64,000 nt of DNA from Gammaproteobacteria bacterium (lineage in GTDB: Bacteria > Pseudomonadota > Gammaproteobacteria > Burkholderiales > Rhodocyclaceae): the NCBI GenBank assembly GCA_018824085.1, contig JAHJHI010000032.1:1-64000 (forward strand), given 5' to 3'. The notes beneath the pieces were generated by a model, which searched no databases, was not told the origin of the DNA, and worked only from the letters and a program-made list of their open reading frames with translations. Positions 1 to 7,046 of this stretch are shown one piece after another. Position numbers and translations under genes: made by a program. Every line of letters begins with the position of its first letter. Position 1 is the stretch's first letter.

Positions 1-36
1 ATACGCTCGGCGCCCTCAGCTGCGCAGCGGCCTGAG

Positions 37-249
37 GACCCTATTGTTCGCCCACGCTTGGACGAAGGATTCTCGATGTAGCGCCCGAGCCTCTGAAGAG
101 GCTGCGACCATGGTGCGCGCTCGGCCTGCTGAATCAACAGGCGCGCTGCGCTCGCGCCAACATGAATATGGGGGGAAACCTCAGGGTGCGTCTCCTATTG
201 TTTTCCTCCGATATTCACTTGGTATTCGTGGTGCGTCCCCTATTGTTTA
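37..249. repeat. Short dispersed direct repeats, CCTATTGTT core
   Basis: A 20-base unit GGTGCGTCYCCTATTGTTTW occurs at 185-204 and 230-249 (45-base offset, two differences). A third partial copy, CCCTATTGTT, lies at 39-48. I see no supported gene in 1-246. The copies sit just downstream of a small gene read leftwards and next to an IS remnant, so this looks like accessory intergenic DNA. The function is unknown. Confidence 0.5.
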
Positions 250-573
250 TTCCTTTTCCTTACATCGAGGGTCTTGCTCAATGATTTCCAGAAATTCCTT
301 CCATCGAGCTTCAAAGCGAGAGAATGAGGCGGCACCCCTGGAGGTTGCGCAAGCCCGTCTCACGGTTTCAGCAAAGATTGGGTATGAGTGTTCATCCAGT
401 TCAACAGCAGAGATAAAAGTCATCCCCCCCTCATCAAGTGGCTCATACACCAATTCGGCAACTGATTGGTCTTCCGGCAAAAACGAACCTCGAATGCACT
501 CAACGAGATAGTCAAACTCAACCGTACTGATCGCCAATCCCTGGTCATCTGATATCAAAATCGTTCCGGCCAT
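247..573 (-). CDS. Small acidic protein, possible immunity protein
   Basis: A 108-residue protein with no signal peptide or membrane segment, rich in Asp and Glu (motifs LISDDQG, LPEDQS, YEPLDEGGM). I do not recognise the family. Its ATG lies four bases after the stop of the upstream gene fragment at 578-713, so the two were an operon pair. The codon use is less GC-biased than in the rest of the window, suggesting transfer. A small acidic gene directly downstream of a larger gene known only by its C-terminus is the usual layout of a polymorphic toxin and its immunity protein. That role is inference from layout, composition and size. Confidence 0.5.
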   Translation of the reverse strand: MAGTILISDDQGLAISTVEFDYLVECIRGSFLPEDQSVAELVYEPLDEGGMTFISAVELDEHSYPIFAETVRRACATSRGAASFSRFEARWKEFLEIIEQDPRCKEKE

Positions 574-577
574 CTCA

Positions 578-713
578 TCACCTAATCAAGATAACTTTCT
601 GCTGCTGTGCAGATGGAAGATTCTTAACAAGATCGCTCAGCAACTGGTTGTTACGCTCAGTCAAGAAGCGAGTATCCATAGGCACCAAATCGGCCTTCTG
701 CAAGTGCAGATCG
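578..713 (-). pseudogene. C-terminal stub of a larger gene, possible toxin
   Basis: About 45 codons remain, including the motifs LQKADLVPMD and LTERNNQLLSDL and ending in ILIR before a TGA. The frame continues past 713 only by running into sequence that resembles an insertion-sequence end (714 onward), so the native 5' part is gone. The downstream 108-aa gene starts four bases after this stop. It may be the C-terminus of a secreted or contact-dependent toxin; I cannot assign an activity from this fragment. Confidence 0.4.
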
Positions 714-851
714 TGACCTGCTCCTGACTTTTCGGACCAGTTGAAACTTGAGAGGATGGCTTCCAACAGCAGAGGGGAAGTCATGCGCAAGAGCCGTTTT
801 TCGGAAGAGCAGATGGTCAAGATCCTTCGCGAAGCCGACAAGGCGCCGGCA
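714..851 (+). mobile_element. IS3-family insertion sequence remnant (5' end only)
   Basis: From 783 the frame reads MRKSRFSEEQMVKILREAD, the typical N-terminus of the OrfA transposase (helix-turn-helix) of IS3-family elements. After about 23 codons the similarity stops, the frame is garbage, and amiR's 3' end begins at 908. The sequence from 714 (TGACCTGCTCCTGACTTTTC) looks like the element's left terminal inverted repeat. Only this end is left: there is no OrfB, right end or visible target duplication. It is non-functional and marks a deletion or recombination junction between the accessory scar and the amide cluster. Confidence 0.6.
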
Positions 852-907
852 CCTTGGGCAGTCCCTTCGTCGCTTTCAGACAATTCCACATTTGATGGAA
901 CGGGGCG

Positions 908-1546
908 TCAGCCCGAAAGAATCGCATTGGCGTGAATGATGGCCCGTGCGATCTCTTCGGTCGCTACGCGCTTGCTCATCGCCTGTTCGCGGATGATCTT
1001 GTAGGCTTCGGCGTCGGTGACGCCACGCGTGCGCATCAGTATGGCTTTCGCGTCGTTGATCTGGTTGATGCCCTGCAACTTCTGCTCCAGCCGCTGCACG
1101 CGCTTGCGGTAGCCGCGCACTTCCTGCGTGAGGCCGACGGTGAGCACCAGCGACGACAGCACGCCGGTTGATCGCAGCGGAGCGGTGAGCACGCCGGTGG
1201 CGCCCAGGCGCAGCATGGCCTCGAATATCGTCGGATTCTCGTAACCGACGATGGCGATGACGGCCGGCGGTTGTTCGAAGTTGCTGAAGTTCAGCAGCGC
1301 ATGCGTTTCGTGCGACTGGATGGCGTAGTAGACGACGTCGACGTTGTCCGGCAGGTCCTGCACCGGAGGCCAGAAGGTCTGCACCTGACAGCCGATGCGC
1401 TGCAGTTGCTGGATCAGCACTTCGCCGTCGGCATCGCGCGGGTGCAGCACGACGATGCGCAGGTTGCGCAGCTGGGTCAGAAACTCGGGCGTGAGGCGCC
1501 GACCCCGGGCGGACGGGCGTTGGGGGCTATTCACAGACGGTGTCAT
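908..1546 (-). CDS. amiR: AmiR-like ANTAR transcription antiterminator
   Basis: A cytoplasmic RNA-binding antiterminator of 212 residues, close to the usual ~200. Residues ~25-140 resemble a response-regulator receiver fold (LRIVVLHPRDADGEVL) without a phosphoacceptor motif, as in AmiR of Pseudomonas. A coiled coil follows (YRKRVQRLEQKLQ), then the ANTAR domain (INDAKAILMRTRGVTDAEAY, KIIREQAMSKRV). The family binds paired hexaloop hairpins in leader RNA and prevents terminator formation; it is held inactive by AmiC until an amide binds. The start codon overlaps the end of amiC by 20 bases, so the two are coupled. Two matching leader structures lie at 2786-2862 and 8258-8338. Confidence 0.92.
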   Translation of the reverse strand: MTPSVNSPQRPSARGRRLTPEFLTQLRNLRIVVLHPRDADGEVLIQQLQRIGCQVQTFWPPVQDLPDNVDVVYYAIQSHETHALLNFSNFEQPPAVIAIVGYENPTIFEAMLRLGATGVLTAPLRSTGVLSSLVLTVGLTQEVRGYRKRVQRLEQKLQGINQINDAKAILMRTRGVTDAEAYKIIREQAMSKRVATEEIARAIIHANAILSG

Positions 1547-2699
1547 CGATGGAGCTCATGCGCAGGCGCGTGCTCCAGTCGTCAAAGGAGTGGCTGACCA
1601 GATACGGGTCGGCGTCGACGCCGGTCGGCGTCTCGGCAAGGATGGCAAACTGGCCGTCGGCGTCGACCCGCCCGATGCGCGGATACAGGCGCGAGTGGTG
1701 GTTGTGCGGCAGGATGCGTATGCGGCCCTGCGGGGCATCGAATTCGCGGCCGAGCACGTGCGGCAGCAGGATGTGGTACTCGTCCGAGCCCGCGTCGCGG
1801 AACGAGTCGGCGAACACATGCACCTGGTTGTACGACGCCTCCCAGCTCATGTTCGGTTGCACTTGAGTGCCGAACAGCTTGCGGAACAGCGCGACACAGT
1901 TGCGGTTGCGCGGCGTGTCGATCGACTGGAAGTAGGGCCCGGCGGTGTAGTGCCCCTGCGCCACACGCAAACCCATTTCGGATATTTCTTCCTCGCTGGT
2001 GCACAGGCTGGCAATCGGCATCTTCTGCGGGTCAAGACCGGCGTCCGCGTACGCCTGATACAGCATGCGGGTGGTTTTTCCGACCACTGTCGAAAATATG
2101 AAATCCGGCTGCTTCGCCTTGATGTCTCGGATGATGGGCGTGAGCGCGCTTTCCTGCGCGTCGAGGTGAACGTAGCGCTCGCCCACCTTTGCGCCACCCT
2201 GACGGTGGTGCACGAAGTCGCTCATGATGCGGTTCGACTCGTACGGAAAGATGTAGTCGCTGCCCACCATATAGACGCGTGCGCCGAATCGGCTGGACAT
2301 GAATTCGGCGAGCAGCGCGCTGTTCTGGTTCGGCGCGCCGCCGGTGTAGATGATGTTGTTCGAGTATTCGAAGCCCTCGTACATCGTCGGGCAGAACAGC
2401 AGGCGGTTCCACTGCTCGACCACCGGCAGCACCGCCTTGCGCGTGCTCGACATGTAGCAGCCGAAGATGACATTCACCTTGTCGTCCTGGACCAGCCGTA
2501 TGGCGAGCGAGCGGAACAGCTGCGGATTCGAGCGCGGATCGTGGTAGACCGGAACGAGTTCCCGCCCGAGAATGCCGCCGGCATCATTGATCTCGCGGAT
2601 GGCGAACAGCGTGCCGGCGAGCATCGTGTTTTCGATGCGCGACGTCACGCCCTCTCGCGAGAAGAGGACGCCGACCTTGATCGGATCGTTATTGGACAA
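1527..2699 (-). CDS. amiC: AmiC-like cytoplasmic amide sensor / negative regulator
   Basis: A periplasmic-binding-protein fold (type I, Leu/amide-binding) used as an intracellular sensor: there is no signal peptide. Motifs strongly match Pseudomonas AmiC: FGCYMSSTRKAVLPVVEQ, PTMYEGFEYSNNIIY, GGAPNQNSALLAEF, VGSDYIFPYESNRIM, FSTVVG, APQGRIRI and the C-terminal DDWSTRLR. About 390 residues, family-typical. I chose the TTG at 2699 (MSNNDPIKVGVLF), where homology begins; an upstream TTG at 2720 is also open. By analogy AmiC sequesters AmiR and releases it when ligand binds. No amidase gene is nearby. The facing operon encodes a dimethylformamidase, so the ligand may be a formamide; that is inference. 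Confidence 0.9.
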   Translation of the reverse strand: MSNNDPIKVGVLFSREGVTSRIENTMLAGTLFAIREINDAGGILGRELVPVYHDPRSNPQLFRSLAIRLVQDDKVNVIFGCYMSSTRKAVLPVVEQWNRLLFCPTMYEGFEYSNNIIYTGGAPNQNSALLAEFMSSRFGARVYMVGSDYIFPYESNRIMSDFVHHRQGGAKVGERYVHLDAQESALTPIIRDIKAKQPDFIFSTVVGKTTRMLYQAYADAGLDPQKMPIASLCTSEEEISEMGLRVAQGHYTAGPYFQSIDTPRNRNCVALFRKLFGTQVQPNMSWEASYNQVHVFADSFRDAGSDEYHILLPHVLGREFDAPQGRIRILPHNHHSRLYPRIGRVDADGQFAILAETPTGVDADPYLVSHSFDDWSTRLRMSSIDDTVCE

Positions 2700-2746
2700 G
2701 GGTTTCCCGCCGATTAACAAAAAAACGTGATCGATACTAACAGAGC

Positions 2747-2775
2747 TTGACGTCGTGAAAGTCCCTCTCTACCAT
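2747..2775 (+). promoter_or_regulatory. Sigma70 promoter of the dimethylformamidase operon
   Basis: TTGACG (2747-2752), a 17-base spacer and TACCAT (2770-2775). Predicted transcription start is about 2782-2785, just before the first leader hairpin. The same TTGACG-N17-TAYCAT arrangement precedes the second leader at 8218-8246, which supports both calls. Confidence 0.75.
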
Positions 2776-2785
2776 AGCTCCATCA

Positions 2786-2831
2786 CTTCGCGCCGCCAGC
2801 ACTGCCGGCGCGAAGTTGGGCAAAAGGGCCT
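2786..2831 (+). promoter_or_regulatory. ANTAR-type dual-hexaloop antiterminator leader, copy 1
   Basis: Hairpin P1: a 10-bp stem (2786-2795 with 2806-2815) whose apex can close by a C-G pair on the six-base loop AGCACT (2798-2803). Two bases later, hairpin P2: stem 2818-2821 with 2828-2831 around the six-base loop AAAAGG (2822-2827). The P2 3' arm is also part of the terminator 5' arm, so P2 and terminator exclude each other. This is the architecture of AmiR/NasR/EutV target RNAs. As I recall, those loops favour A at position 1 and G at position 4; here position 4 is A in every loop. The likely ligand is the AmiR encoded at 908-1546. Confidence 0.75.
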
Positions 2832-2866
2832 GCACGAATCTCCGGATTCGGCAGGCCCTTTTGTTT
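2822..2866 (+). terminator. Attenuator terminator upstream of dmfA1
   Basis: A 12-bp arm AAAAGGGCCTGC (2822-2833) pairs with GCAGGCCCTTTT (2851-2862); the interior CGAATC/GATTCG also pairs. A U-rich tract follows (TTTTGTTTTGG). It sits ~115 bases before the first gene, so by default transcription would stop before dmfA1. It shares its 5' arm with hairpin P2. Confidence 0.85.
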
Positions 2867-2980
2867 TGGTTTTCCGGTTTTGTTTGGCTTTCGTCTTTTT
2901 CGTGATTTGGCTGCTTGGCGCCAGCGCCGGTCCCTTGCGGCAGGAGTTTTCAGACATTCAATACCTGAAGGAGATGGACC

Positions 2981-3421
2981 GTGATATCGATACCAAAGAA
3001 AGGGACGCCGGAACGTGACCGGCTGATCCGGGAGCACCTGGCGTGCGTGCAATCCATGCATGGCGTGGCGGGCTTTTCCGTCCTCAAGTGCGCGACACCC
3101 GGCGACACGACCGACGTGACCGGCGGCGTGCATGAAGACCCGCTGCTGCGCCGCGTACTGCTGCGCATGCGTGGCGCGTCGCCCAAGGGCAAGCTCATCG
3201 TCATCTGCACGAAGATCGAGGCGGAGTGGCGCATCGGCCGCCTGTCCGGCATCCGCGGCGTGCCGCCGGTGTTCGTCGACGACACCGTCTACACCAGCGA
3301 ACAGGACATCCAGCACGCCATCTTCCTGATGCGCCTGGACGAGATGGACGAAAGCGACGGCATGCCCGAGCACTACCACGACGGCTACAAGCGTCGCGAC
3401 GACAACTGGCCGGTCACCTGA
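2981..3421 (+). CDS. dmfA1: N,N-dimethylformamidase, small (alpha) subunit
   Basis: A cytoplasmic small subunit of 146 residues; the family is roughly 130-150. It lies immediately before the unmistakable large subunit, as in known dimethylformamidase (DMFase) operons. The N-terminal half is basic and helical (RDRLIREHLACVQSMHG); the middle holds KLIVICTKIEAEWRIGRLSG; the C-terminus is acidic and His-rich (MPEHYHDGY). The start is GTG at 2981, set by a strong AAGGAG Shine-Dalgarno at 2968-2973; an ATG at 2974 is in another frame and soon stops. With the large subunit it should hydrolyse dimethylformamide to dimethylamine and formate. The assignment rests on context and family resemblance. Confidence 0.82.
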   Translation: MISIPKKGTPERDRLIREHLACVQSMHGVAGFSVLKCATPGDTTDVTGGVHEDPLLRRVLLRMRGASPKGKLIVICTKIEAEWRIGRLSGIRGVPPVFVDDTVYTSEQDIQHAIFLMRLDEMDESDGMPEHYHDGYKRRDDNWPVT

Positions 3422-3443
3422 GCACGATCCGGCCCGTCCCGTA

Positions 3444-3471
3444 GCTGTTCCGGCATCGACGCCCGGACAGC
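3444..3471 (+). other. Intercistronic hairpin between dmfA1 and dmfA2
   Basis: GCTGTTCCGG (3444-3453) pairs with CCGGACAGC (3463-3471) with one bulged T and a nine-base loop. There is no U-tract, so it is not a terminator. It may set mRNA stability or relative output of the two subunits. The 119-base gap ends with the dmfA2 ribosome site (CTGGAGAAACC). Confidence 0.4.
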
Positions 3472-3540
3472 GATTTCCGAATATTTCAAGCAACGCATCC
3501 GACCCCCCGGAGGGCGGCGCTCGACCTGGAGAAACCAACA

Positions 3541-5937
3541 ATGTGTGCAATGCGACTGACCGGATACGCCGACAAATTCGGTGTGCATCCCGGCGATACG
3601 ATCAAGTTCCTCGTCAATTGCGACGGACCGAAGAAGTACCGCGCGTCCATCGTGCAGATGATCAACGGTGACACCAATCCGCGCGGTCCCGGCTTCATCG
3701 AGAAGGCGGTGAAGGCGGACTGTGAAGGCGACTACGACGGCATGAAGCAGGTCGTCTATGGCGGCTCCTACGGCTTCGTGCCGGACGCGCCGCAACTCAA
3801 TGTCGACAGCTTCACGCTGCAGTGCTGGATCTGGCCGACCACGCCGAAGACCGACAAGCGCTACTGGAAGCATGGCGCCCAGGGGCTTGTCACGAAGTGG
3901 TCGGGCGGCAAGGGCTACGGCCTGTTCGTCAATGCCGACGGCTGCGCCGAGTTGCGCATCAACGGTGAGACATACACCACGGGCGCGCCGCTGCGCGACC
4001 ACGCCTGGCACTTCGTTGCCGCCAGCTTTGACGCGGAGAGCGGCGAGGTGGTGCTGTATCACGAGCCGCAAGTGGTGTACGCACTCGACCCCGAAATCCC
4101 GCCGGTCAAGGCGACGTTCAAGGGCAAGGTCGAACACACTGACCAGCCGCTGGTGATCGCCGGCTTCGTCGACCACCTGGAACCGGGGCCGCTGGGCCTG
4201 TCCTCGCTGCCGCAGGGTGTCATCGTCGGCGGCCACTACAACGGCAAGATCGACAGCCCGCGCCTGTGCCGCCGCGCGCTGTCGCGGTTCGAGATCGAAA
4301 TGATGAAGGGCGGCGCGCAGCCGGGCCTGACCGAGCGCCGCAACGCCGGCCCGACCGGCGCGCTGTCGGAAGCCATCGTCGCCGCCTGGGATTTTTCCGA
4401 CGGCATCGACACGCTGGTTGCGAAGGACGCCGGCCCATACCGGTTCGACGCGACGCTGGTCAACTGCCCGACGCGTGCGCTCACCGGCTACAACTGGGCC
4501 GGCCAGACCTTCGACTGGAAGGTCGCGCCGAAGGAATACGGCGCCATCCACTTCCACGACGATGATCTGGACAACGCGCGCTGGCAGACGAGTTTCGAAT
4601 GGAAGGTACCGGCCGGCATCAAGAGCCGCTTCTACGCCGCGAAGCTCACGACACCGGAAGGCGACGAGGAATACATTCCGTTCTGGATCGTGCCGAAGAT
4701 CGGCCAGGAGCAATCGAAGATCGCCGTGATGGTGCCGACGATCAGCTACATGGCCTATGCGAACGAGCACGTCGCGTGCAACGCCGGCGGCGCCGAACTG
4801 TTCGTCTATCGCGTGCCCATCATGCAGCAGCAGAACATGTTCCTCGCCGAGCACCGCGAGTACGGCGGTTCGATCTATGACACGCACACGGACGGCAGCG
4901 GAATCTGCCTGTCGTCGCGGCTGCGTCCCATCCTGAGCATCCGCCCGAAGTACGACCACTTCCTCGCGCAGGCGCCCTGGCAGTATCCGGCCGACCTGCA
5001 CCTCATCTGCTGGCTGGAGCAGATGGGCTACGAGTACGACGTGTTCACCGACGAGGACGTGACCTACGACGGTCTGGCCCGGCTGGAAAACTACAACGTC
5101 ATCATTACCGGCTCGCACCCCGAGCACAATTCGGGCACCCAGCTCGACGCCCTGCACAACTACACGCAGCGCGGCGGCCGCCTGATGTACATGGGTGCTG
5201 ACGCCTGGTACTGGGTGCATTCCTTCCACCCGGCGTACGACGCGCTTGGTCGCGGCGTGGTCACCGAGATGCGCCGCTGCGAATCCGGCATCCGCACCTG
5301 GCGCGCGGACCCGGGTGAGTACTACCACCAGGGCACCGGCGAACTGGGCGGCATGTGGCGCTATCGCGGGCGTTACCTGCACTCGGTGGCCGGTACCGGC
5401 ATGTCGTCCGAAGGCTTCGACATCTCGTCCTACTTCTCGCGCACGCCGGAAAGTCTGGATGCACGCGTGAGCTGGGCCTTCGACGGCATCAGCTACGAGG
5501 AGAACCTGGGCAACTTCGGTCTGGTCGGTGGCGGTGCCGCGGGTCTGGAACTGGACATCGTCGACACCATGCTCGGTTCGCCGCCGCACATCCTGACCGT
5601 CGCCACGTCGGCCGGGCGCCACACCGAGGCCTATCTGCTGGTGATGGAGGATTTCGGCTTCAACCAGCAGGGTCTGGACGGAACCGTGCATCCACGCGTG
5701 CGCGCCGACATCACCTTCCACGAGACGCCGAACGGCGGCGGCTGCTTCGCGTTCAGCTCCATCGCCTATTGCGGCTCGCTGCCGTGGAACAACTGCGACA
5801 ACAACATTTCGCGTCTCACCAAGAACGTGCTCGACCGCTTCATGCAGGACGGCCCGCTGCCGGCCGCGCCGAAGGACGCGTTCAAGCACCGCGGTCGCGC
5901 GGACTACGAGTCGCCGGCGCTCGCGTCGTCAAGCTGA
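3541..5937 (+). CDS. dmfA2: N,N-dimethylformamidase, large (beta) subunit
   Basis: A catalytic subunit of 798 residues (about 760 in characterised enzymes). After an N-terminal beta region, residues ~90-185 form a LamG/concanavalin-like domain (SFTLQCWIWPTT, KGYGLFVNADG, HAWHFVAASFD). The C-terminal half is the DMFase-specific catalytic domain. The published enzyme has a mononuclear iron held by two Tyr and one Glu. From memory of that numbering, the counterparts here are Tyr406 (ISYMAY), Tyr446 (GGSIYD) and Glu528 (GSHPEH), all present. It hydrolyses dimethylformamide and related formamides in the cytoplasm. Three further genes follow on the same transcript. Regulation is probably by the AmiR leader upstream. 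Confidence 0.9.
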   Translation: MCAMRLTGYADKFGVHPGDTIKFLVNCDGPKKYRASIVQMINGDTNPRGPGFIEKAVKADCEGDYDGMKQVVYGGSYGFVPDAPQLNVDSFTLQCWIWPTTPKTDKRYWKHGAQGLVTKWSGGKGYGLFVNADGCAELRINGETYTTGAPLRDHAWHFVAASFDAESGEVVLYHEPQVVYALDPEIPPVKATFKGKVEHTDQPLVIAGFVDHLEPGPLGLSSLPQGVIVGGHYNGKIDSPRLCRRALSRFEIEMMKGGAQPGLTERRNAGPTGALSEAIVAAWDFSDGIDTLVAKDAGPYRFDATLVNCPTRALTGYNWAGQTFDWKVAPKEYGAIHFHDDDLDNARWQTSFEWKVPAGIKSRFYAAKLTTPEGDEEYIPFWIVPKIGQEQSKIAVMVPTISYMAYANEHVACNAGGAELFVYRVPIMQQQNMFLAEHREYGGSIYDTHTDGSGICLSSRLRPILSIRPKYDHFLAQAPWQYPADLHLICWLEQMGYEYDVFTDEDVTYDGLARLENYNVIITGSHPEHNSGTQLDALHNYTQRGGRLMYMGADAWYWVHSFHPAYDALGRGVVTEMRRCESGIRTWRADPGEYYHQGTGELGGMWRYRGRYLHSVAGTGMSSEGFDISSYFSRTPESLDARVSWAFDGISYEENLGNFGLVGGGAAGLELDIVDTMLGSPPHILTVATSAGRHTEAYLLVMEDFGFNQQGLDGTVHPRVRADITFHETPNGGGCFAFSSIAYCGSLPWNNCDNNISRLTKNVLDRFMQDGPLPAAPKDAFKHRGRADYESPALASSS

Positions 5938-6008
5938 TGCAAAGGCATCCGGACGGACGCCTGCGCCCGTCCGGATTTCACGAGTGGTTCCGCAAGAGGA
6001 GTCGTCAG

Positions 6009-7046
6009 ATGGAATGCATGACTGAACGTCCCGTCCGCCCGCACGGCGGCGCGGCACTGGCAGGACGCGCGTTCGACGTGGAGGCCTTCCGCTCGCTCGA
6101 TTTCGCGCGGCGCGAGGACGACGCGATCTGGACACATGAATGGGTGTGCATCGGCAGTGTGGCCGACATCCCCGGTGTCGGTGATCTGCTGCCCTTCACC
6201 GTGGGGGATCACGCAATCCACGTGCAGCGCATGCCCGGTGGTGAGCTGGCCGGGCGCTTCAACAAGGCGCAGCACGGCGGTTGCCGGGTGGTGCCGCTGC
6301 AGTGCCGGCAGGGCGCGAAGACGCCATGCTCCTTCACGTCGTGCGGCCACAGCCTGGACCGCCCGGCGATCCCCGCCGGCGAGCTCGACGTCGGCGCGCC
6401 GGCGATGTACCAGTACCTCGGGTTGCGTCCGGAGCGTCTGCTGCCGGTGCGCATCGCGACGCTGGGCCCGCTGCTGTTCGCGAATCTGGACCCCGGCGGC
6501 GAGCCCTTCGACACGACGGCATCAGCGGTGCGGCAGGCACTGCCCGCGCTTGCCGGCGAGGATTGGCGAGAGCCGCAGCAGCAATGGCACGCGTGCGATG
6601 CCAACTGGAAGCTCGCCGGCCAGCACCTGGTCGGGGCGTCACCGAGCGCGCCGCTGTCCGGCAACGACGTGCTCCTTGTCCAGACCGATGACGGCGGCAC
6701 GCGCGCGCTCTGGCTTTTCCCCAATCTGGTCGTGCTGGCGACGGCGGCGAGCCTGTGCGTCGTCGTGCTGCAGGCGACCGCACTGACACGAACGCTGTGC
6801 CGGGTGGTGACGTTCGCACGCGGCGACCGCGCACCCGCGCCATGGGATGTCTTGCTCGCAGCGCGGCTGGGCGCCGCCGCCCGCGCGCAGGCGGCGATCG
6901 AAGGTGGTGGCATACGTGGTCGCGGCAGCGACCCCGCGCAGCATCTCGACCCCGGCGGGCGCTGGCTGGAAGCGCAGGTACTGGCACGCATGGCGGCGCA
7001 CGACGCCGCCTCACCGATGGACCGACAGGGGGAGCCCCGCACATGA
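6009..7046 (+). CDS. Rieske-oxygenase-like protein with degenerate cluster motif
   Basis: A 345-residue protein with the layout of a ring-hydroxylating oxygenase alpha subunit: the N-terminal motif IWTHEWVCIGSVADIP, a Rieske-like domain (~35-140), then the NWKLAGQHL element of the catalytic domain. The Rieske ligands are damaged: the expected Cys-x-His reads A87-Q-H89, and Cys-x-x-His reads C107-S-F-T110. The usual ENF and His-His-Asp iron ligands after NWK are also absent (QHLVGASPS). It is thus probably not a functional oxygenase in the standard sense. The start at 6009 follows AAGAGGAG. It is in the dimethylformamidase operon, its stop overlapping the next ATG. A role in metallation or assembly is speculation. 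Confidence 0.75.
   Translation: MECMTERPVRPHGGAALAGRAFDVEAFRSLDFARREDDAIWTHEWVCIGSVADIPGVGDLLPFTVGDHAIHVQRMPGGELAGRFNKAQHGGCRVVPLQCRQGAKTPCSFTSCGHSLDRPAIPAGELDVGAPAMYQYLGLRPERLLPVRIATLGPLLFANLDPGGEPFDTTASAVRQALPALAGEDWREPQQQWHACDANWKLAGQHLVGASPSAPLSGNDVLLVQTDDGGTRALWLFPNLVVLATAASLCVVVLQATALTRTLCRVVTFARGDRAPAPWDVLLAARLGAAARAQAAIEGGGIRGRGSDPAQHLDPGGRWLEAQVLARMAAHDAASPMDRQGEPRT

Noticed and set aside
44-511. 155-codon plus-strand frame at the left edge
   Set aside because: Overlaps the repeats and the antisense of the 108-aa gene, with no ribosome site or family features.
741-935. Small frame containing the transposase N-terminus as a working gene
   Set aside because: Only the first ~23 codons after 783 match IS3 OrfA; the rest is unrelated, so it is a remnant.
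1395-2717. 440-codon plus-strand frame opposite amiC
   Set aside because: Shadow of AmiC, whose family motifs are continuous on the minus strand.
3385-5889. Long open frame opposite dmfA2 (834 codons, minus strand)
   Set aside because: It is antisense to a clear dimethylformamidase large subunit; its His/Arg/Val-rich translation is the usual shadow of GC-rich codon use.
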